Both the position numbers and the translations under genes were made by a program. 42,898 nucleotides of DNA from Spirosoma spitsbergense DSM 19989 (GTDB lineage: Bacteria > Bacteroidota > Bacteroidia > Cytophagales > Spirosomataceae): assembly GCF_000374085.1 (NCBI RefSeq), contig NZ_KB893571.1, positions 12,746 through 55,643 on the forward strand. Reading direction: 5' to 3'. Below, piece by piece: positions 16,701 to 24,872 of the stretch. A model generated the notes under the pieces. That model was not told the DNA's origin. It was given only the letters and a program-made list of their open reading frames with translations, and searched no databases. Every line of letters starts with the position of its first letter. Position 1 is the first letter of the stretch.

Positions 16701-19222
16701 GAGCCATCCTCCCAGACGTAGTTGCTGCCCCCGGATGCCGTTAAACTCACCGTTGGACTGGTACAGGTCAAGGTCGCCGAACTGGGGCTGATGACCGCCG
16801 TGACCGACTGGTTTACCGTCACGCTGACCGATACCGTTTTGGTGCAATTGTTAGTGTTGTCGGTAGCCGAAAAATACAACAGCGTGCTGCTGCCGGGGGC
16901 CAGATTGGTGGCCGTGAACGTATTGGTCCCCTGATTGTAGGTTCCCGCCGGTTGGGTCAATGCCTGATCGGAATACCAGGTGGTACCTACCGTAAACTGG
17001 TTGCTGTTGTCGCCAAGTTGCAGAGCGGGGTTGATGGTATTGCCACAACTGCTGATGGCGGAAGCAATCACGTCGTTATTGACCACATTGGGAATTGGAT
17101 TGCCCTGTGGATAGTCGATGATACCGTTGTTGGTCAGCGTCCCAAAGTCGATATGCGTCCGCGTGGTATTAACCGTAAACAAACCCGCGTTGGTGAAGCT
17201 GTTGCCGTTGTTGAAGATAGGGGCCAACAGGGTCAGCGTGGCGCAGGCACTGTTAGTGAACATACCTGGGTTGACGATGCCATAGTTCCCAATAGTGCCC
17301 AACGACCCAATGGTGATGGTGGAGTAATTGATGAAGGTAGCTGTGAAGGTGTTTGCCAGCCCAAGGACCCCTGTTCTGTCAATGGTGATCGTTCCACCAG
17401 TTGCGTTTGTGAAACTGGCTCCGGGGCTGTTGGTCAGCCCATTGCCCGTCACCGAGGCCGATGCCCCGATGGTGATCGTGGCCGAGTTGATAAAATTGCC
17501 CGAATTCAACAAACCGTCGCCGGTTATTCGGTCAATCGTTATCGTCCCGCCCGTATTGGTAAAGGTGGCCTGATTCCAGATGCCCTGCGTTCCCATGGTA
17601 ACAGAGGCCCCAATGGTAATGATGCCCGTGTTGGTGAACGTAGCGGTAGCTCTGTTGTTGATTCCCTGATTAGTGGCTCGGTCAACCTGAAGTGTGCCGG
17701 TGTTGGTAAAGGTGCCGGTGTTATGGAGACCGATCAGGCCCACCGGGGCCGTGTTGCCCAGCATCAATGTGCCATTGTTATTGACTGTCCCTTGATTATA
17801 GAACGCAGTGGGGAAGCCACCGAGGGTTGCAAAACTGTTGATGGTCAAACTCCCCGCGCTGCTGATACTGAGCGATGCTCCCGTTTGCACGGCCACCGAT
17901 TTGGCCGTGGCCGTAGTGCTCAGCACGGGCTGGTTAGCCGGCCCCGACGGAATCACCACATCGTCGGTAGCGGTGGGAACGGTGCCCGATGCCCAGTTGC
18001 CCGCCGTGTTCCAGTCGGTGCTCACGCAGCCCGTCCAGATCGGACCCGACAGCCCCGCCCCGCAAACCGGCGTGTTGACCGTCAGCGTGACACTCGTTAC
18101 CGAAGAGCAACTGCCAATGGTGCCCGTTACCGAATACGGCCCTGCCACACTCACCGAAATGGCCGCTGTCGTTTCACCGGTTGACCAACTGTAACTCGTT
18201 GCCCCCGACGCGGTGAGCGTGGCGCTCTGCCCCTGGGTAATGGTAAGCGAAGGCGTAGCGGTGATGGTGGGCTGGGAACCCGGCGTGGTGGTCAGCACAC
18301 CCGTGTTGGTACCGATGGTGAAGGTGCCGCCGTTAAGGTTCTGCACCAGTCCCGCGTTGGTGCTGATGCTGCTGTTACCCGTAGCATTCTCGATGATCGT
18401 ACCCGTGTTGCTGAAGCTACTGCTGTTGCTGATAACGGCATTGGCGACGATATTGAGCAAGGCTCCACACCCCGCATTGCTGAACGTAGCCCGGTTATCG
18501 ACCCCGGTTGCCCCCACCGCTGCCGAAGCCCCAATGGTGATGGTGGCCGAATTGGTGAAACTGCCCCTAAAGTTGAGCAAGCCCTCAAGGGTTGCCTGGT
18601 CGATGCTGATGGCTCCCCCGGCGTTGTTGGTGAACGTAGCCCGGTTGTCAATACCATAGTTTCCCGCCAAAGCCACCGCCCCAACGCGCATCGTACCCGA
18701 ATTGGTGAAACTACCAATATTGTTTTCCAAGCCCACAACGGTTGCCCGGTCGATGCTGATGGTTCCCCCGGCGTTGTTGATGAACGTAGCCACGTTGAAA
18801 ATACCATAGTCTCCCACCGCAGCCGTGTTGCCGACGACAAGCTGCCCGCTGTTGGCCACCGTACCCCCGTTGTGAAAAGCCGTCGCGTTTCCACCCACGC
18901 TCTTCGAGCCGTTGATGGTCAGAATACCCGCAGCCGTGATGCTCAGGGAAGCCCCACTCTGCACCTCCACCGATTTGGCCGTGGCCGGAGTACTCAGCAC
19001 GGGCTGGTTGGCCGGTGTCGACGGAATCACCACGTCATCGGTGGAGAGTGGCACGCGGGTCGGACACCAGTTGCTGGCCGTGTTCCAGTCGGTGCTGGTC
19101 GTGCCGGTCCAGGTTAACATGCTGGTTGTGGCATTGACTACGCTGGCCGTTGCCGTGGCCGTGCAGCCGCTGGCGTTGCTGACCGTAACGGTATAGTTGC
19201 CGGGCATAGTTATAACAAACAT
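13721..19222 (-). CDS. Giant T9SS-secreted repeat protein, C-terminal part (after frameshift)
   Basis: This is 1,833 codons from the first ATG, but the reading frame continues upstream to about 19258 and joins the 19242-22646 frame. In order it holds: the end of an Ig-like module (MPGNYTVTVSNASGC); two long beta-helix-like blocks, each opened by TDWNTAxNW...DDVVIPS; five Ig-like units of the LSC...VTLTAS...YSVTVTSGNGCSA type; and three units of an unnamed module (ITGVTTVxC...PRYxGLDGSP...YTDNPVITL...WLAACN), the first two followed by putative-Ig (He_PIG-like) domains. The last about 85 residues are a T9SS type A sorting domain (VIVLGNPVVGETIEVEVRGA, ending SQTLKLIKTE). The expected product is a cell-surface or released adhesin/matrix protein. 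The start at 19222 is an artefact of the frameshift. Confidence 0.8.
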   Translation of the reverse strand: MFVITMPGNYTVTVSNASGCTATATASVVNATTSMLTWTGTTSTDWNTASNWCPTRVPLSTDDVVIPSTPANQPVLSTPATAKSVEVQSGASLSITAAGILTINGSKSVGGNATAFHNGGTVANSGQLVVGNTAAVGDYGIFNVATFINNAGGTISIDRATVVGLENNIGSFTNSGTMRVGAVALAGNYGIDNRATFTNNAGGAISIDQATLEGLLNFRGSFTNSATITIGASAAVGATGVDNRATFSNAGCGALLNIVANAVISNSSSFSNTGTIIENATGNSSISTNAGLVQNLNGGTFTIGTNTGVLTTTPGSQPTITATPSLTITQGQSATLTASGATSYSWSTGETTAAISVSVAGPYSVTGTIGSCSSVTSVTLTVNTPVCGAGLSGPIWTGCVSTDWNTAGNWASGTVPTATDDVVIPSGPANQPVLSTTATAKSVAVQTGASLSISSAGSLTINSFATLGGFPTAFYNQGTVNNNGTLMLGNTAPVGLIGLHNTGTFTNTGTLQVDRATNQGINNRATATFTNTGIITIGASVTMGTQGIWNQATFTNTGGTITIDRITGDGLLNSGNFINSATITIGASASVTGNGLTNSPGASFTNATGGTITIDRTGVLGLANTFTATFINYSTITIGSLGTIGNYGIVNPGMFTNSACATLTLLAPIFNNGNSFTNAGLFTVNTTRTHIDFGTLTNNGIIDYPQGNPIPNVVNNDVIASAISSCGNTINPALQLGDNSNQFTVGTTWYSDQALTQPAGTYNQGTNTFTATNLAPGSSTLLYFSATDNTNNCTKTVSVSVTVNQSVTAVISPSSATLTCTSPTVSLTASGGSNYVWEDGSINAVRTVSSSAIYSVTVSSGAGCSATASVGISQDNLTPSASLASSGTLSCAVTSVTLTANPNGLSYQFSQGATQLGSTNQATVSAPGLYSVTVISGNGCTGVASVSVSQDNTKPVATLSASPSTTLTCTQTQITLFAGGGDRYVFTGPGIVSQEGSQALVNTAGVYSVTVTNSSTGCFSVTTITISQDKSVPQASLTSSGLITCATSSVTLTASPNGLSYAFAGPGVVSQNGNQAIVNASGTYSVTVSNGANGCSAVAQTTVTGDQSVPEVSLTNDGPLSCTMRTVTLTASPQGQSYRFSAGATQVGSGNTATLNTAGTYSVTVTSGNGCSAVAQTTVTGDQTAPSVSITANPSLTITQGQSATLTASGGAGQPAVTYAWNNGANTPAIVVSTAGPYSVTGTSANGCTGTASVTLTVNPVVTAPFAITGVTTVDCTPVLPNRFSVSFTPRYSGLDGSPLSFSVTNELFPTTSPGPYTLQLYTDNPVITLEARQGGATTKYTYDWLAACNSSTTPNTPPRVVRGIPSQTATVGQYFSYVIPEGTFTDTETPGSLRLSASGLPGGLNFSGATLSGTPSSTVGSPVSITITATDPGGLSASTPLVLSVQPAMGTPPPTAPFAITGVTTISCTPVADRININFTPRYAGLNGQPVAFEVVNELGSTTEPGPYSLTLYRDNPVITLRATQTGSAGPVTYAYNWLNACQSVGQDNTPPRLNEPVASQTALVGQGYSLNLTNTFIDQETPDQISLSAAGLPAGLTVSGKFISGTPSMSGVSSVTLTATDGGGLSTSTVFSFTVLPASPQPPTNPPTAPFSITGVTTVSCEVISAGERRVTFSPRYAGLDGSPVRFRVVNETLPTTASGPYTLNLYTDNPVITLEAVQSGVVSQFRYGWLAACNPGARQAALVEAPLRVIVLGNPVVGETIEVEVRGAQGQALRLQLSDERGHRVSEQSVGKAGEVERLTLRLGQLPAGVLLLRVSTSTQSQTLKLIKTE
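14012..15436 (-). repeat. Three tandem copies of the WLAAC module (first giant gene)
   Basis: Modules of about 87 residues lie at roughly 14012-14272, 14580-14853 and 15175-15436, spaced about 580 bp. Each runs from FxITGVTTVxC to YxWLxAC and has one Cys near each end. Putative-Ig segments (GTPSMSGVSSVTLTATDGG and similar) lie between them. Confidence 0.7.
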
Positions 19223-19241
19223 ACCCGTCGTGTTGCTTTGG

Positions 19242-22200
19242 CTATCGGGTATAACTCGTACCGCCCGAAGCCGTCAGTGTAACACTGGTCTGCGAACAGG
19301 TGAGCGTACCTGATGTCAGGCTGGCACTGGTGGGCAGGGCATTTACCGTCAGGCTTACTAAACTCGTGCTGACAGGCGAGCCACCCGATGCCGCTACGGT
19401 AATGGTGAACGTTTGCACCCCGCTCAGGCCCGCCCCTACGCTGGCAGAGACCGCGCTGGTGCTGGTGGCCGACAGGGTGATGCCTGCTGGTGCCACCCAG
19501 GTGTAAGAGTAAGGTGCCGTGCCGCCCGATGCCGTGACCGACAGGGCCACCGTACCGCCCGCACAAACCGGATCGGGACTGGCGGAGGAGGCCAGTGTCA
19601 GACTGGTACTACCCTGAAACTCATACGCGCCCATATCCACCGCCGTATTCATGTAGGGACGGGGGTTGCCGACAATATCGGTCGAAGGCGCATTGAGTGT
19701 ATTCGTACTATTGCCTTGGGTCTGGATTGAACTGACTCCCGAGTTTACGACCGGTGAAGTGGATCTTACCGAAAGGCCATCATCAGCCGTCATCCATTGG
19801 TTGTCGGGACCATCGGGATCGTTAGCGTCGGTAAATTGCGGATCCTGGTCAATGCAATTGGTCTTATTTAAAGCCGTTAAGCTGCTAAGATCCTGAAAAT
19901 CACAGTTGGTAGCGTATATACGATTTACATCCCGCCCTAAACTTTTGATGGTATTGTTACCGATTCTATTGTTCCAAAACACACAGTTTAAAAGATATAA
20001 TCCGGTAGTGATGTCATTGCTGAACGATATGCCCCCTGCGTCTTCCGGTGCTGTGCCGACAACCGTATTGTTTAAGAACGTTCCGTTGGCGATGTACGCG
20101 TTAGTGCCAAAAGTTGAAATCGCTCCACCCCAGCGCTCAGCGGCATTTTCCGAAAAAACAACATTCGATAGCGTGGGTCTTGAGTCAGATAGGAACAACC
20201 CCCCTCCTCCAATCCCATTACTACCTGTCGCTGCGTTTTTTGAAAAAACCACATTGTCCAGGGTCATATTAAGGCCAACATATATATACATGCCCCCTCC
20301 GGAAGTTGCCTTATTATTGGAGAACGTGCAGTTGGTCACCTTCATGTAGACGACACCCGACGGAGTCTCATTATTGTTGCGATTGTAATACCCGGCATGG
20401 TACATGCCACCCCCATTAGTTGCTGCGGTATTACCGGTAAAGACACAGTTGATTACCGTGGGCGATACCATAGACCCATACATACCACCACCACTATTAT
20501 TGGGAAAATCACTCCCATTGGCATTGCCACCGGTTATGGTGAAGCCGTCCAATCGGGCATCATCCCTCAACCCATTGGTAGGGTTGTAGATCACATGGTA
20601 GGAATTGCCGCCATTTCCCGTAATGCTCAGAGTACTTCCGCTGCCCGTTATTACGTCAGGTGTACCGTCAATATCACCGCTCAAAATGGTTGGGTTGGTT
20701 GTCCAATTACGCTGTGATACCATGGTTTCGGTACCATTGCCGGAGAAGCCGCCGTAGATGGCAACGCCTTTTTTCATCGAAAAGCTGATGGTGCGGTCCA
20801 TTGTAGTGGTGGGTTTATACGTCCCAGCCGCTACCCAGACTTGTGCGCCACAGCCAGCCGCCGTGTTGATAGCCGTTTGCAGCGCCGTTCCCGAAAAGGC
20901 GTTCGTCCAGCTACTGCCATTCTGGACACCGGCCCCCGCCTGGGTAACGTAAATCACCGCCCCGCAACCCGGCGCGTTGACCGTCACCGTCACCGTAGTC
21001 ACGCTCGAACAGCCGTTCGTGGTTCCTCGCACCGAGTAGGGCACGGTGGTTCTTGGCGAAACGGTGATGGGGTTGATGGTTTCGGTGGTGCTCCATTGGT
21101 AGGTCGTTGCGCCCGATGCCGTCAGGGTGGCACTTTGGCCGCTCGTGATGGTTAGCGACGGGTTGGCCGTGATGCTTACCGTTGGTGGCGTATTGACCGT
21201 TAGGCTGAAGGCAGTACTGGTGACACTGTTGCAACCGCCCGTTACCACCACCCAATAACTGCCCGCGTTGCCTGGCTGGACATTGCTCAGGCTCAGGGCC
21301 GAGGTGTTCTGGGCCGGACTCACCACCGAGCCATCTTTGTACCACTGGTAGCCGCTGACAGTACCCGTTACGCTCACGCTGGCGGTGACCATCCCCCCCG
21401 CGCACACCGCCGAACCTTCCACAGGCTGGGCCGTGATGCCCACAACCCCAGCCGACTGCACTTCATAAGCCCCCCTGTCAATCTGGCAATTAGCCCCCGC
21501 AAAGCGGGAATTACCGGCCAGATCGGTTCGTGGTCCGTTGGCGGTGGTGTAGGCTGCGGTGTTGCCTGCGTCGATGGCGGGGGAGCCCGCTCGCAACTCG
21601 GTACTGGTACTGCTGGTAAAGGGCGAAGTGTTGATGGTCAGATTGGTGGGGTCGGTGTTGTAGCCGATGCCGGTATCAAAGAGGCTGTACGTGGCCGTAA
21701 TGCTGGCGAAGGAATTGGCGAAGGTATTATCGCCCCCATTCCCAAACACCACACAGTTGGTCAGCACCGGATTACTGGAGCCACCACCACCACCCCCATC
21801 GTTGAAAATCGCCCCGCCGTAGGTAGCGGTATTTTGTTGAAACGAGCAGTTGGTCAGCACCGGGCTGGATGTGCCCCGATTACCAAAGTTGTACATCATC
21901 CCGCCGTTGGTAGAAGCGGTATTTTGTTGAAACGAGCAGTTGGTCAGCACCGGGCTACTGGTGCCACCAAAAGACCCATTGTTGAACATTGCCCCGCCGG
22001 AGTCAGAAGCCGAATTGCCCACAAACGAGCAGTTTCGAATTGTAGGGCTACAGACCTGGCCACTACCAGACCCATTGTTGAACATACCTCCACCAGAACC
22101 ACTGGCATTACCGCCGGTGATGACAAACCCGTCCAGAATGGCAGTGGTGGTCAGACCCGCCGAGTTAAAGAAGACGTGGTAACTATTGTCGCCGTTGGTG

Positions 22201-22646
22201 CCTACCGTGCCAATATCCCCACTCAACGTACTGTTGCCGCTTCCTGTCTGGGGGTTGATGGCGGGCCGCTGGTTCAGGTTTTGTTCGTTACCGACAAAAC
22301 CCCCGTAGATGGCAACCCCGTTTTTCATGGCGAAGCTGATATTACGGTCGGTGTTGCCACCGGGTTTATACGTCCCGGCGGCTACCCAAACCTGGTCGTT
22401 GGCGGCACTGGCGTTAATGGCCCCCTGCAAATCGGTGGTACTGGTGGCCCAACTCGTGGCCCCGGACGGGGTACCGGTGCCGCTGGTGGTTACATAGCGG
22501 ATCACCGGACTGGGCGGACTGGCAAGGGCAGTGGTCAACAAGGCGGGACACAGCAGGGCTAGCACAAGGACGAAGAAACAGGCAGAAGGTAGCGGCTGGG
22601 TCTTCTGGCGGATGAACAGAAACAGGGATGCGTAAAAATGGGTCAT
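19242..22646 (-). CDS. Giant T9SS-secreted repeat protein, N-terminal part (before frameshift)
   Basis: This is 1,134 codons. A signal peptide covers residues about 20-43 (FFVLVLALLCPALLTTALAS). Residues about 48-395 form a right-handed beta-helix region of the choice-of-anchor Q type (VWVAAGTYKPGGNTDRNISF, GVAIYGGF, repeated NCSFxxNxAxxxGGxMxN, ending AIDAGN...RGAYEVQ). An Ig-like domain (YQWYKDGSVVSPAQNTSALS) and another Ig-like unit follow, then a second beta-helix block (about 560-1040, VWVAAGTYKPTTTMDRTISF), then Ig/PKD-like units. It ends abruptly at LTASGGTSYTR inside a module whose second half continues in another frame in 13721-19222. With the frameshift repaired the protein would be about 2,975 aa. 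The N-terminal part has a signal peptide but no sorting domain, so as it stands it would not be anchored or exported by T9SS. Confidence 0.8.
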   Translation of the reverse strand: MTHFYASLFLFIRQKTQPLPSACFFVLVLALLCPALLTTALASPPSPVIRYVTTSGTGTPSGATSWATSTTDLQGAINASAANDQVWVAAGTYKPGGNTDRNISFAMKNGVAIYGGFVGNEQNLNQRPAINPQTGSGNSTLSGDIGTVGTNGDNSYHVFFNSAGLTTTAILDGFVITGGNASGSGGGMFNNGSGSGQVCSPTIRNCSFVGNSASDSGGAMFNNGSFGGTSSPVLTNCSFQQNTASTNGGMMYNFGNRGTSSPVLTNCSFQQNTATYGGAIFNDGGGGGGSSNPVLTNCVVFGNGGDNTFANSFASITATYSLFDTGIGYNTDPTNLTINTSPFTSSTSTELRAGSPAIDAGNTAAYTTANGPRTDLAGNSRFAGANCQIDRGAYEVQSAGVVGITAQPVEGSAVCAGGMVTASVSVTGTVSGYQWYKDGSVVSPAQNTSALSLSNVQPGNAGSYWVVVTGGCNSVTSTAFSLTVNTPPTVSITANPSLTITSGQSATLTASGATTYQWSTTETINPITVSPRTTVPYSVRGTTNGCSSVTTVTVTVNAPGCGAVIYVTQAGAGVQNGSSWTNAFSGTALQTAINTAAGCGAQVWVAAGTYKPTTTMDRTISFSMKKGVAIYGGFSGNGTETMVSQRNWTTNPTILSGDIDGTPDVITGSGSTLSITGNGGNSYHVIYNPTNGLRDDARLDGFTITGGNANGSDFPNNSGGGMYGSMVSPTVINCVFTGNTAATNGGGMYHAGYYNRNNNETPSGVVYMKVTNCTFSNNKATSGGGMYIYVGLNMTLDNVVFSKNAATGSNGIGGGGLFLSDSRPTLSNVVFSENAAERWGGAISTFGTNAYIANGTFLNNTVVGTAPEDAGGISFSNDITTGLYLLNCVFWNNRIGNNTIKSLGRDVNRIYATNCDFQDLSSLTALNKTNCIDQDPQFTDANDPDGPDNQWMTADDGLSVRSTSPVVNSGVSSIQTQGNSTNTLNAPSTDIVGNPRPYMNTAVDMGAYEFQGSTSLTLASSASPDPVCAGGTVALSVTASGGTAPYSYTWVAPAGITLSATSTSAVSASVGAGLSGVQTFTITVAASGGSPVSTSLVSLTVNALPTSASLTSGTLTCSQTSVTLTASGGTSYTR
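21825..21956 (-). repeat. 90-bp direct repeat encoding beta-helix coils
   Basis: A 42-bp core (21825-21866 and 21915-21956) is identical at a 90-bp offset. It encodes SPVLTNCSFQQNTA twice, one 30-residue unit of the beta-helix. DNA-level identity points to a recent unit duplication. Confidence 0.75.
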
Positions 22647-22980
22647 AGTTGGTTTTGAAGATAAAAAAATCTGTTGCTGTCAATAGGCATGGAGCCGGGT
22701 AATCTGCTGGTCTTCGATGGTGTAACTCTATCAGGGCAAAGGTCTGGGGAATACCCTGAGAAGGCTTTTGGTAGTGTACCAAAAGCGTTGTGTATTGTGC
22801 CACCCCTTCGTGTTGTGTTGTACGAGAAGATGTAGAATACCTACCCACCCTGATTCCTTACGGGCAGCCAACAAACGAAGCGGGAGCAAAAAAGCGGCAT
22901 GGGTATGGATTGGAAAGAGGGGCCGCAGGTGCGCCTGTACGCGTCAAATGTGACGGGCCGCTTTCTTATTTCCTATCCGC
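22647..22980. other. Upstream region of the first giant gene
   Basis: There is no protein-like frame. The minus-strand promoter of the giant gene should lie here. GTTGTGTATTGTGCC at about 22788 and GTGTTGTGTTGTACG at about 22811 form a loose direct repeat. Confidence 0.4.
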
Positions 22981-23031
22981 CGGGGACGAACGTATCTAAA
23001 AACTGTCCGAAGGGGGTATTTTATTTACCGG
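22981..23031 (+). repeat. Left copy of 51-bp imperfect inverted repeat around the LytTR locus
   Basis: The core AACTGTCCGAAGGGGGTATT is matched in inverse orientation at 24393-24443. It begins 9 bp beyond the stop of the kinase fragment. Most positions agree, and the match includes CCGGTAAA at the inner end and ACGA-CG-ATC at the outer end. Confidence 0.7.
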
Positions 23032-23039
23032 AGTGCCTG

Positions 23040-23330
23040 TCAGGTCAAAACGGGTTTTCTGAAGCGCATTTTTACCAGGTTACCATTCTGGTTTTCGTAG
23101 GTGAGGATGCCGTCGAGTTGGCGGGTGAGGAGTTCTACGAGCTGCGTACCAAATCCCGTTCCTTTTGGATGCTGGCCGGGTTGTTTGCCAACGCCATTGT
23201 CGCCAATCTGAAGCAGAAAGTTGTTGGCATCCGGCTCGGCAAGGCTGATGGGCACGGTTCCCCCCGCCACGGCTACTTTATAATACCGCAGTGATTCTGT
23301 ATCATTTTTACCCTCGTAGTATGTCGATAA
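23040..23330 (-). pseudogene. C-terminal fragment of a HisKA_2-type sensor kinase
   Basis: The clear part reads ISLAEPDANNFLLQIGDNGV, GKQPGQHPKGTGFGTQLVEL and LTRQLDGILTYENQNGNLVK. This is the G-box end of a HATPase domain and closely resembles the last 60 residues of the intact kinase at 31034-34315 (ADNGIGKQP...TGFGTQLVELLARQLEGVLT). Upstream codons (TESLRYYKVAVAGGTVPISL) resemble its N-box region, then similarity fades near 23330. All sensor, dimerisation and His-box parts are absent, so it cannot signal. It is divergent from the LytTR regulator and may be the remains of its partner. Confidence 0.75.
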
Positions 23331-23542
23331 AAACTGACTACTTTTTAAAATACCATTGATATACTTCCAAATAAATCAAGGACAAGACAGGTTATAAAAC
23401 TTAATCTTTTTGATAGGTTTACTGGATGTCATAAATCCTTCTTATCCTAATGGCTTCGCTTAATCAAGTCATTGGTTTTCATAACTATAAAATTTGAGTT
23501 TACTTCGTAGCGGATTTCCAGTGTTGATTCCACTGCCAGCGC

Positions 23543-23580
23543 TACCGAGGATACGAGGTACCGATTTCAACCTTCGGTAC
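23543..23580 (+). promoter_or_regulatory. Cluster of three TACCGA boxes upstream of the LytTR regulator
   Basis: TACCGA occurs at 23543-23548 and 23559-23564 on the plus strand, and as TCGGTA at 23574-23579. Spacings are 16 and 15 bp, and the last box lies 39 bp before the ATG. The last two form a perfect 7-bp inverted repeat (GTACCGA...TCGGTAC). LytTR domains usually bind paired short sites, so this is a candidate autoregulatory element. Confidence 0.4.
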
Positions 23581-23618
23581 GCGCGTAATAATTACTTGAC
23601 GAATGATCAACAAATAGA

Positions 23619-24356
23619 ATGGACACCCCTTTGAAGTTGCTCGTCGTGGAGGACGACATGATCATTGCCGCCAACATCGCCCTGCAACTCACTAAACTTG
23701 GCTATGAGGTGAGCGGGATTGTGTCTCGGGGCGAAGAAGCCATCCTAAATGCTGAAACCAACCGGCCTGACCTGATTTTGCTCGATATCAGTCTCAAAGG
23801 CTCACTCGACGGTATCGACACAGCCCATGCTATCCACCAGCGGTGGAACATCCCGATTATTTACGTCACGGCCAACACTGACGAGGCCACCTTTGCCCGG
23901 GCAAAAAAAACGCATCCCTACGCTTACATCGCCAAGCCGATCCGGGCAATTGAGCTACAACGGGCTATCGAGCTGGCCATCAGCCGCCTGGCCGACGAGG
24001 CCCCCACCTCTGCCAACCCTGCCCCCGACGCGCCCTTTGTGCTCAGTGACCGGATTTTTGTGCGGCACCGCGAAAAGATCGTCAAGATTTTCATCGCCGA
24101 TATTCTCTACGTGGAAGCTGACCGCAACTACTGCCACCTCTACACGGCCGACAAAGAATACCTGCTGACAACGACCCTGAAGGTGATGGAAGACAAACTC
24201 CCGGTTAACTATTTTGTGCGGGTGCACCGCTCCTATCTGGCAAATCTGACGCAGGTAGATGAGGTAGGCGAAGGCCATATCGGAATCGGGGGTAAAACGA
24301 TTCCGCTCAGCCACCTCCTGCGCGAGGCACTACTAAAACGAATCCAGACCATTTGA
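23619..24356 (+). CDS. LytTR-family two-component response regulator
   Basis: This is a 245-aa cytoplasmic DNA-binding regulator. Residues 5-125 form the receiver domain: acidic pocket E11-D12-D13 (LLVVEDDM), phosphoacceptor D56 (LILLDISL), T84 (YVTAN) and K106 (YIAKP). A Pro/Ala-rich linker follows (about 126-142). Residues 145-240 form the LytTR DNA-binding domain (DILYVEADRNYCHLYTADKE, then YFVRVHRSYLANLTQVDEV). All phosphotransfer residues are present. Its neighbouring kinase is only a fragment, so it must be phosphorylated by a kinase elsewhere, possibly the propeller kinase at 31034-34315, or work unpaired. Three TACCGA boxes lie just upstream. Confidence 0.93.
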   Translation: MDTPLKLLVVEDDMIIAANIALQLTKLGYEVSGIVSRGEEAILNAETNRPDLILLDISLKGSLDGIDTAHAIHQRWNIPIIYVTANTDEATFARAKKTHPYAYIAKPIRAIELQRAIELAISRLADEAPTSANPAPDAPFVLSDRIFVRHREKIVKIFIADILYVEADRNYCHLYTADKEYLLTTTLKVMEDKLPVNYFVRVHRSYLANLTQVDEVGEGHIGIGGKTIPLSHLLREALLKRIQTI

Positions 24357-24392
24357 GGCCGCCGGGCAAAACCGGCATTACCGTTCACACAT

Positions 24393-24443
24393 CCGGTAAA
24401 AAAATACCCCCTTTCGGACAGTAAAAGGATGCGCTCGTCCGGG
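24393..24443 (-). repeat. Right copy of 51-bp imperfect inverted repeat around the LytTR locus
   Basis: It starts 36 bp after the response regulator stop. On the minus strand the core reads TACTGTCCGAAAGGGGGTAT, matching 22981-23031. Between them the two copies enclose the kinase fragment and the regulator gene. Confidence 0.7.
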
Positions 24444-24872
24444 CGAACTTGGTTGGGGAATACACTGGCGATAGTTTAGAGCCGTTATCGGCCAAATCAC
24501 TTTGCCAGGCTGATTGGGCCGCTCCGTTTCAGACCACACCCAAACTATGCTTAACCATGCCGTTCTCGTTTGCCACTATTCGTTCGCCGGCGATTTTTTG
24601 CTTCCTGTGGCTCGTGCCAGCGGCCATCTTACTGGCCTACAGAGGCCTACTATGGCTACGATTACCTCTTATACGAACCACAGCATCAGGGTAAGTTATA
24701 CGCGCGGTTCAAAACGGAAACCCCTCATTTGCCCAATAGAATCGAGAACCGGTCACCTCCTGCCCGATTTGGCCTATTCCGCTGCGAACTAATTACTTCT
24801 TCCTCCTTAACCAAGTCCGTCCCCCCTCCATCACCGGGCTATAAACGGCCCGGTGGTTAAAACCAAAACTTT
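24444..24872. other. Interval with possible unrecognised gene debris
   Basis: There is no complete gene. In one plus frame YYGYDYLLYEPQHQGKLYAR followed by FKTETPHLPNRIENRSPP (about 24645-24770) looks protein-like, but it has no start, is preceded by random-looking sequence, and I do not recognise the family. The 3' end should hold the promoter of the SDR gene. Confidence 0.3.

Noticed and set aside
16952..18184. 410-codon plus-strand open frame opposite the first giant gene
   Set aside because: Low-complexity Arg/Gly/His-rich translation with no domain; it exists because the Thr/Ser-rich repeats on the minus strand leave the opposite strand free of stops. The same holds for other long plus-strand frames within 13.7-22.6 and 35-41 kb.
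19235..19262. Programmed ribosomal frameshift joining the two giant frames
   Set aside because: I see no slippery heptamer or homopolymer at the junction (AGTTATACCCGATAGCC), so a mutation or assembly indel is more likely.
24645..24860. Possible small gene containing YYGYDYLLYEPQHQGKLYAR
   Set aside because: No start codon or upstream coding character, and I do not recognise a family; at most a gene remnant.
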